Shown here: positions 7,677 to 11,462 of the stretch, piece after piece | How the letters are laid out: every line of letters begins with the position of its first letter | How positions within the stretch are numbered: position 1 is the first letter of the stretch | DNA from: Selenomonadaceae bacterium | GTDB lineage: Bacteria > Bacillota > Negativicutes > Selenomonadales > Selenomonadaceae | Length of the DNA stretch: 11,462 nucleotides | Direction: 5' to 3' | Assembly (NCBI GenBank): GCA_017453765.1 | Contig: JAFTEG010000005.1 | Coordinates: 1-11,462, forward strand | Position numbers and translations under genes: made by a program | The notes under the pieces: generated by a model | Seen by the model: the letters and a program-made list of their open reading frames with translations, nothing else | What the model was told of the DNA's origin: nothing | Databases searched by the model: none

Positions 7677-8807
7677 TTAAAAGCCGAAAGGTCCGCGCCG
7701 TCCGCCGCCACTTTGTCTCGGCGCTGACTGTTGAGCTTCGTACGTCGTTGAAATGTCGTCACCTGCATTCAAAGTGCCGCTCTTAACTTCGACATAATCT
7801 TCACCGTAAAGCCCAATTGTAATGTAAACTTTTTCGGCGTCCTGCTTGCCCTGTTCGTCCGTAGTCACGCGCTCGACGTAGGAACCCTTGCCGTCAGTTT
7901 TAATCGCGGCTATCGGTACGCACAAGGCATTTCGCACCTGCCCTACTATTATGTCAAGCCGCGCAGTCATGGCAGGCAGTAACAAGTTTTTAGGGTCGGG
8001 CGCTTGAAATGTCACGTAGTAATAAATTACGGCGTTTGATGATGAGGAGCTTGAAGAACTCGACGAAGAATTTATATTCCACGAATTTGAAGTATCGGTC
8101 TGCGAAATTTTTGTAACCTGCGCGTCAAAAGTTTCATTCGGATATGCGTCAACGGTAAAAGTAGCACGCTCGCCGACTCTTATACTGCCTATGTCCGTCT
8201 CGTCAACTTTCGCCTTTACAAGCTTTTCGCTTAAATCGGCAATGCGCAAAATTACGGTGGGATTGTTTGAACCCTGCACCGCCATACTGCCCGGCGTCAA
8301 CGGCTCCCCTACTACCACGCCGTCAATCGGCGCCGTTATTATCATGTCATTTACTTCAGACTGCGCAACTTCCAAATCGGTTTTCGCCTTGTCATAATTA
8401 TATTGCGCGTCTTGATATTCTTCCAATGACTTCGCGCCGATTTCATAAAGCCGTTTTGTTCGCGCCAATTTTTGTGACGCATTTGTCAATGTGAATTGCG
8501 CTTGATCCAATCTCGCGTCGTAGTCTTTGCCTTCCAATATTGCTACAACTTGACCGGCTCGTACCGTGTCATTTTCCTGCACCGGAATTTCCTTCACGCG
8601 CGCAGTGACTTTACTGCTGACTTCCACGCTTTCACGCGGCTGTATCGTCCCCGTCGCCGATACGGTTTTTGTTAAGTCCATTCGCCTGACTTTTTCAGTT
8701 TCATAAGTCTTCGTTGTCTCTTCGGCAACTGTGTCTGTGTAGTACCTATAACCGAAAAAACCGCCGACTAAGATTACACAAGCGGCGATTAAAATTTTGA
8801 TTTTCAT
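7677..8807 (-). CDS. HlyD/MacA-type periplasmic adaptor (membrane fusion) protein
   Basis: Links an inner-membrane ABC or RND pump to an outer-membrane channel. Residues 5-22 form an N-terminal membrane anchor. A first lipoyl half (about 44-93, ATGTIQPRESVEVSSKVTARV then VRAGQVVAILEG), an alpha-hairpin (about 95-155), the second lipoyl half (ITAPIDGVVV at 157-166) and beta-barrel and membrane-proximal domains follow. Two features are unusual: a run of 11 Ser (247-257) built from six different codons, so not a slippage product, inside the beta-barrel region; and a Gly/Arg-rich tail ending GGGRRGPFGF. No transporter partner lies nearby. No clear Shine-Dalgarno precedes the ATG at 8807; the 42-base gap from the upstream secreted-protein gene is mostly an octamer array. 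A GT9 gene follows by 39 bases. The family is secure; the pump it serves is unknown. Confidence 0.92.
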   Translation of the reverse strand: MKIKILIAACVILVGGFFGYRYYTDTVAEETTKTYETEKVRRMDLTKTVSATGTIQPRESVEVSSKVTARVKEIPVQENDTVRAGQVVAILEGKDYDARLDQAQFTLTNASQKLARTKRLYEIGAKSLEEYQDAQYNYDKAKTDLEVAQSEVNDMIITAPIDGVVVGEPLTPGSMAVQGSNNPTVILRIADLSEKLVKAKVDETDIGSIRVGERATFTVDAYPNETFDAQVTKISQTDTSNSWNINSSSSSSSSSSSNAVIYYYVTFQAPDPKNLLLPAMTARLDIIVGQVRNALCVPIAAIKTDGKGSYVERVTTDEQGKQDAEKVYITIGLYGEDYVEVKSGTLNAGDDISTTYEAQQSAPRQSGGGRRGPFGF

Positions 8808-8813
8808 ATTTTC

Positions 8814-8852
8814 AGCACTATCGATCCATCGATCTATAGATCCATCGATCTA
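8814..8852 (-). repeat. Octamer array (TAGATCGA/TGGATCGA) starting at a stop codon and filling the intercistronic gap
   Basis: On the minus strand the secreted-protein stop TAG (8852-8850) starts TAGATCGA, followed by TGGATCTA, TAGATCGA, TGGATCGA and a TAG remnant. The array ends 6 bases before the adaptor ATG, where a ribosome site would be expected. It gives TAG in all three frames and contains several GATC and ATCGAT sites. Confidence 0.8.
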
Positions 8853-9347
8853 ATTAGAAGGTTTCTCGGAAAACGCGCCTATTACCAAATTGTACGCGTC
8901 ATCTGTCTTTTCAAGTTCAATGTTGATATAGCGTTTTGCCGCCTCGCACCATACGTACTGATTCGTTTTCAGCGCTTTAAATTCTTCGTCATTCACGCCA
9001 ATCAGTGCCAATGCCACGTTGCGTACCTTCAGCGTATTTTCCGGCTTGTCTGAACTTATAATAATTTTCGCTACCGACGCCGTGTTGTCCTTCACAAACA
9101 CTACCGCCGTTTTTACGTCCGCCGGTACCGCCCGCGCTATGTACAGCTCCGAAGTCGTATTTTGGTTTTTTAATTTTGAAGGCGTCGTTTCAAACGTGAA
9201 CATTTGCAATTCCGCCGCCACCGCGTTGAATTCCGCTACAAAAGTCTTTTCGTCGCCGTCATACACCTGCACAACGCCCGCCGCCATCGCCTGACTGCAG
9301 GAAAAAATTATCGCCATTGCCAACGCCATTAATGTTTTCTTTATCAT
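8850..9347 (-). CDS. Small secreted (periplasmic) protein of unknown function
   Basis: With the start at 9347 this is a 165-residue preprotein. A GGAGG site lies about 10 bases upstream of that ATG. The longer frame starting at 9434 adds 29 residues that lie across the promoter and the mscL terminator, so I reject it. Residues 1-22 form a signal peptide (MIKKTLMALAMAIIFSCSQAMA) with an AMA|A signal-peptidase I site; the Cys at 17 is not in a good lipobox. The mature protein is about 143 residues, with beta-strand-like segments (TAVVFVKDNTASVAKIIIS), one Cys in YVWCEAAKRY and an AFSEKPSN end. I recognise no family. It is the first gene after a strong promoter and precedes the adaptor by 42 bases, so it may act with that export system in the periplasm (inference). 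Confidence 0.75.
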   Translation of the reverse strand: MIKKTLMALAMAIIFSCSQAMAAGVVQVYDGDEKTFVAEFNAVAAELQMFTFETTPSKLKNQNTTSELYIARAVPADVKTAVVFVKDNTASVAKIIISSDKPENTLKVRNVALALIGVNDEEFKALKTNQYVWCEAAKRYINIELEKTDDAYNLVIGAFSEKPSN

Positions 9348-9375
9348 AAATCTTCTACCTCCATTTTTTTCTGAA

Positions 9376-9404
9376 ATTATATCAGTATGAAAAAAAAATG
9401 TAAA
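9376..9404 (-). promoter_or_regulatory. Sigma-A-type promoter of the secreted protein/adaptor unit
   Basis: On the minus strand TTTACA (9404-9399), a 17-base T-rich spacer and TATAAT (9381-9376) match the vegetative consensus. The expected start is near 9369, giving a leader of about 22 bases with GGAGG in it. The promoter begins one base past the mscL terminator's T tract. Confidence 0.75.
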
Positions 9405-9405
9405 T

Positions 9406-9445
9406 AAAAAAATCAGTGACCGAAGATTAAACATTCAATCACTGA
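9406..9445 (-). terminator. Rho-independent terminator of mscL
   Basis: On the minus strand TCAGTGA (9445-9439) pairs with TCACTGA (9419-9413) across a 19-base loop. Flanking A and T residues extend the stem, and seven T residues follow (9412-9406). It lies 31 bases past the mscL stop. Confidence 0.65.
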
Positions 9446-9476
9446 AATTTTTATTTTATATTTAACGTTGATTTAT

Positions 9477-9926
9477 TCACTTACTTACTACGCTTGCCGA
9501 AATATCACTCGCGCAATGCGGACACTTCGTCGCGTCGTCTGCCACTGTCTCTTTGCAGTACGGGCATTTACGCGGATCCGGTGCAGGGGGCGGCGGTGCC
9601 GGCATGAATCTGTTTATTTGCTTGATTAAAATAAAAATTGCGGTTGCAACAATTACAAAGTCCAAACAAACATTTAAAAATGCGCCATAGGCTATAACCG
9701 GTGCACCTGCCTCTTTTGCCGCTGCCAATGAACTGTAACTTTCACCCGTGAGCGAAATGAAGAGATTCGAGAAGTCAATTTTGCCAATCAAAAGCCCGAG
9801 CGGTGGCATGAGGATATCTGCCGTAAAGGAGCTAACTATCTTAGAAAAAGCCGCGCCGATAACCATCCCTGTTGCGAGGTCTATAAAATTGCCTCTACTG
9901 AGGAATTTTTTCCATTCATCAAACAC
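9477..9926 (-). CDS. mscL: Large-conductance mechanosensitive channel MscL with a C-terminal zinc ribbon
   Basis: A membrane channel that opens under high membrane tension and protects cells on osmotic downshock. From the GTG at 9926 the protein is 149 residues and begins [13 protein letters not shown], the same length and layout as B. subtilis MscL (MWNEFKAFAMRGN). TM1 carries the family signature ([20 protein letters not shown]), followed by [16 protein letters not shown], a periplasmic loop, and TM2 ([24 protein letters not shown]). A Pro-rich linker ([11 protein letters not shown]) leads to CPYC and CPHC pairs 11 residues apart, a zinc ribbon in place of the usual C-terminal helical bundle. 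AAGGAG lies 13 bases upstream of the GTG, which is long. A TTG at 9959 would add 11 residues with a poorer ribosome site. A terminator follows at 9406-9445. The divergent endonuclease gene shares the upstream spacer. Confidence 0.93.
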   Translation of the reverse strand: MFDEWKKFLSRGNFIDLATGMVIGAAFSKIVSSFTADILMPPLGLLIGKIDFSNLFISLTGESYSSLAAAKEAGAPVIAYGAFLNVCLDFVIVATAIFILIKQINRFMPAPPPPAPDPRKCPYCKETVADDATKCPHCASDISASVVSK

Positions 9927-9990
9927 TGTGATACTACATCTCCTTACAAATTTTGTCAATACCTTGTAAAAAAATTTCTAACAAAATTTT

Positions 9991-10022
9991 TTAAGTGCTT
10001 GCAAACTTAAGCGCTTGCAAAA
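9991..10022 (+). repeat. 16-bp direct repeat overlapping the endonuclease promoter
   Basis: TTAAGTGCTTGCAAAC (9991-10006) is followed directly by TTAAGCGCTTGCAAAA (10007-10022), differing at two positions. The second copy contains the -35 box of the endonuclease promoter. The arrangement could be a tandem operator. Confidence 0.75.
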
Positions 10023-10043
10023 AATATAGCTCCCTGCTAAAAT
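10015..10043 (+). promoter_or_regulatory. Sigma-A-type promoter of the GIY-YIG gene
   Basis: TTGCAA (10015-10020), a 17-base spacer and TAAAAT (10038-10043) predict a start near 10050, 36 bases before the ATG. A GAAGGGAG ribosome site lies within the leader. Confidence 0.6.
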
Positions 10044-10085
10044 GTTTACTTGAACAAATAAACCATCAAAGAAGGGAGAATTTTC

Positions 10086-11048
10086 ATGAATAATGATATC
10101 AAAAAAACGCCTGAATGTCAATCGGACACTTCGCCGACATTCTGCGTATATGTGATATGGTGTAGCGTCACCGAAAAATACTACGTCGGCGTCACGCGCC
10201 AAAAGGTAACGAGACGCATTCGTCAACATCAAATTCGTAACCAACAGTTCGTTGATCGCGAATTGCAAAAGATTGGTTGGCAACACTGTGACTGGTGGGT
10301 CGTAGAAAATTGCGTCCCCGCCGATAATATCACCGCTCGTGAGCAGTACTGGGTAGCTTTTTTCAACAGCGTTTATCCGAACGGCTATAACTTAACAATA
10401 GGCGGGATAAAACATTTTCAGCACTCTAAAGCCACTTGTAAAAAAATCAGTAAAGCACTTAGCGGCACAAAGAGAAAGCCTTTTACCGCAGAACACAGAG
10501 CGAACATTTCCAAATCAAGAAGTGGTGAAAAAAATCCGAATTTTGGAAAGCCGGCTTGGAACAGAGGTATTCCCTGCACGCCTACAGCTAAGAAAAAAAT
10601 TCGTAAAAAGTTGACCGGTAGAAAGCGCCCGCAACAGTCTGAAAAAATGAAGGGTGAAAACAATCCCAATTATGGAAAATCGCTTTCAGACTCCACAAAA
10701 GCTAAAATCAGCAAAGGTAATAAAGGCAAGACCGCGTGGAACAAAGGTAAAAAGCACAAACCCGAATCAATAGCCAAAATGCGTGGCAGGAAAGTAAGCG
10801 ACGAAACACGCGAAAAAAACCGTCAGGCGCATATTGGCAAACATCCCAGCGATGAAACCCGCGATAAACTTTCGGAATCACGTACAGGCGAAAAAAATCC
10901 TTTTTACGGCAAGCACCATAGCGAAGAGACAAAAGCCAAACTGCGCGAAATAGCTCGTGCAAGAGAAGCAAAGAAAAGAGCCGAACGCGAAGCCGCCGCC
11001 CTTGCCGCCGCTGAAAATGCCGAAAATCAAAATGACGCCAACCAGTAA
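10086..11048 (+). CDS. GIY-YIG endonuclease with NUMOD3 DNA-binding repeats (free-standing homing-type nuclease)
   Basis: A site-specific DNA endonuclease of the intron-homing class. The GIY-YIG nuclease domain is about residues 18-107: the GIY strand reads VYVI (21-24), the YIG strand YYVG (32-35), the likely catalytic Arg is Arg44 in RRIRQH with His48, and the metal-binding Glu is Glu86 in REQYW. The domain closes with NGYNLTIGG (99-107). From about 115 to 287 several NUMOD3-type minor-groove-binding units follow (SGEKNPNFGK, KGENNPNYGKSLS, GKKHKPESIAKM, SDETREK, TGEKNPFYGKHHSEETKAKL), all Lys-rich. The end is an Arg/Ala/Glu-rich helix. The ATG has GAAGGGAG 7 bases upstream. It has its own promoter and opposes all its neighbours. 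No intron or intein is visible around it, so it is a stand-alone copy, probably a mobile gene. Element copy C lies 20 bases beyond its stop. Confidence 0.92.
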   Translation: MNNDIKKTPECQSDTSPTFCVYVIWCSVTEKYYVGVTRQKVTRRIRQHQIRNQQFVDRELQKIGWQHCDWWVVENCVPADNITAREQYWVAFFNSVYPNGYNLTIGGIKHFQHSKATCKKISKALSGTKRKPFTAEHRANISKSRSGEKNPNFGKPAWNRGIPCTPTAKKKIRKKLTGRKRPQQSEKMKGENNPNYGKSLSDSTKAKISKGNKGKTAWNKGKKHKPESIAKMRGRKVSDETREKNRQAHIGKHPSDETRDKLSESRTGEKNPFYGKHHSEETKAKLREIARAREAKKRAEREAAALAAAENAENQNDANQ

Positions 11049-11068
11049 CCATAGCATTTAAAATAAAG

Positions 11069-11172
11069 GGGGCGCGCACGGACGCGCGCCCCGTCCGACC
11101 AAGTCGCCGGACGCGACTTTTGGTCGGACATGTTTTCTTTTGCGTACTTTTCTTTTGCGCCAAAAGAAAAGT
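11069..11172 (-). repeat. Dispersed palindromic element, copy C (three hairpins)
   Basis: In minus-strand order: hairpin 1 is a 27-bp palindrome (11172-11146; ACTTTTCTTTTG arms around GCG); spacer ACGCAAAAGAAAACAT; hairpin 2 (11129-11093; GTCCGACC...AAGTCGC, loop GTCCG, GCGACTT-GGTCGGAC, with a 2-base bulge); hairpin 3 (11092-11069; GGGGCGCGC, loop GTCCGT, GCGCGCCCC). It begins 4 bases after the dehydrogenase stop and ends 20 bases from the endonuclease stop, filling the gap between the two convergent genes. Hairpin 3 followed by CTTTATTTT could act as a weak terminator. Confidence 0.85.
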
Positions 11173-11176
11173 TTGT

Positions 11177-11462
11177 TCAAACTACGTCGTAGTATTTTAA
11201 TAAAGCTGGCGTGCCGTCGGTACCGAAACCGGACTCTTCCATTTTCTTGACTTCGTGCAGAACCATAGCAAGTACCGGTAGCGTCGCGCCGTAGCTTGTA
11301 GCCGTTTCAGTGCCGATAGCCAAATCCTTGCCCAAGTGTTTAAGCATAAAGCCGGGCTTGAAATTGCCGTCGAGACCTTGACGCGCAACGCCGGACATTT
11401 GAAAACTTGACGCGGCGCCGGTAGAAATGGCGGAATAAACTTTTTCCACGTCAAGCCCCGCC
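11177..11462 (-). CDS. Beta-hydroxyacid dehydrogenase (GarR/3-hydroxyisobutyrate dehydrogenase family), C-terminal part
   Basis: Only the last 94 codons are in the window; the frame is open to the right edge (AGLDVEKVYSAISTGAASSF...), so the N-terminal NAD(P)-binding Rossmann domain and the catalytic Lys lie outside. The visible part is the all-helical NAD_binding_11-type domain, with the family's FKPGFMLKHLGKDLAIGTE segment followed by LPVLAMVLHEVKKMEESGFG and ALLKYYDVV. Enzymes of this family reduce small 3-oxo acids such as tartronate semialdehyde or oxidise 3-hydroxyisobutyrate; the substrate cannot be chosen from this piece. A GTG at 11449 could be mistaken for a start but lies inside the domain. 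The stop TGA (11179-11177) is followed almost at once by the palindrome of element copy C. Confidence 0.88.
   Translation of the reverse strand, partial: AGLDVEKVYSAISTGAASSFQMSGVARQGLDGNFKPGFMLKHLGKDLAIGTETATSYGATLPVLAMVLHEVKKMEESGFGTDGTPALLKYYDVV

Noticed and set aside
9348..9434. N-terminal extension of the secreted protein from an ATG at 9434
   Set aside because: The extension crosses a consensus promoter and the mscL terminator stem; the inner ATG has a GGAGG site and a proper signal peptide.
9930..9932. A non-standard ATC start for mscL, 7 bases from AAGGAG
   Set aside because: The spacing is ideal and aligns with the E. coli start, but the GTG two codons later matches the B. subtilis MscL start and is a normal initiation codon.
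9978..10286. Minus-strand frame of 102 codons opposite the endonuclease 5' end
   Set aside because: It overlaps the nuclease catalytic region and its promoter and has no recognisable protein features; the sense gene explains the conservation.
10708..11163. Minus-strand frame of 151 codons beginning MAQKKSTQKKTCP
   Set aside because: Its start lies in element copy C and the rest is antisense to the endonuclease gene, with no family features.

Overview
The window looks like chromosome from a Gram-negative-type Firmicute, most likely Negativicutes (Selenomonas-like). This is an inference from content, not a database match. Envelope genes that imply an outer membrane (a heptosyltransferase-like GT9 enzyme and a periplasmic adaptor) sit beside chemoreceptors, an MscL with a zinc ribbon, AGGAGG-type ribosome sites and some GTG/TTG starts. 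Coding is dense and almost entirely on the minus strand.

Reading the minus strand from right to left, the window holds: the C-terminal end of a beta-hydroxyacid dehydrogenase, which runs off the right edge; mscL with its terminator; a likely transcription unit with a clear promoter, made of a small secreted protein, a MacA-like adaptor, a GT9 glycosyltransferase and a beta-carbonic anhydrase; an unrecognised 241-residue protein; a chemoreceptor with a single Cache domain; a second chemoreceptor with a four-helix-bundle-type sensor; and an AT-rich membrane protein that runs off the left edge. The only supported plus-strand gene is a free-standing GIY-YIG/NUMOD3 endonuclease placed between mscL and the dehydrogenase.

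Functionally the window mixes motility sensing (two receptors), envelope biogenesis or export (adaptor, secreted protein, glycosyltransferase), CO2/bicarbonate exchange, osmotic protection (MscL) and one selfish-type nuclease gene. No complete multi-gene pathway is present. The adaptor lacks its ABC or RND partner here, and no che genes flank the receptors.

The most unusual content is between the genes. A dispersed element occurs three times (near 2496, 5507 and 11172). It begins with a 27-31 bp near-perfect palindrome, followed by an A-rich spacer and GC-rich hairpins; two copies show compensatory changes in a stem. Separately, several spacers carry arrays of 7- or 8-bp units. Three of these arrays start exactly at a gene's stop codon and place stops in all three frames, and two others include the ribosome binding site of the next gene. 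A nine-base G/C homopolymer inside the glycosyltransferase is a candidate phase-variation tract.
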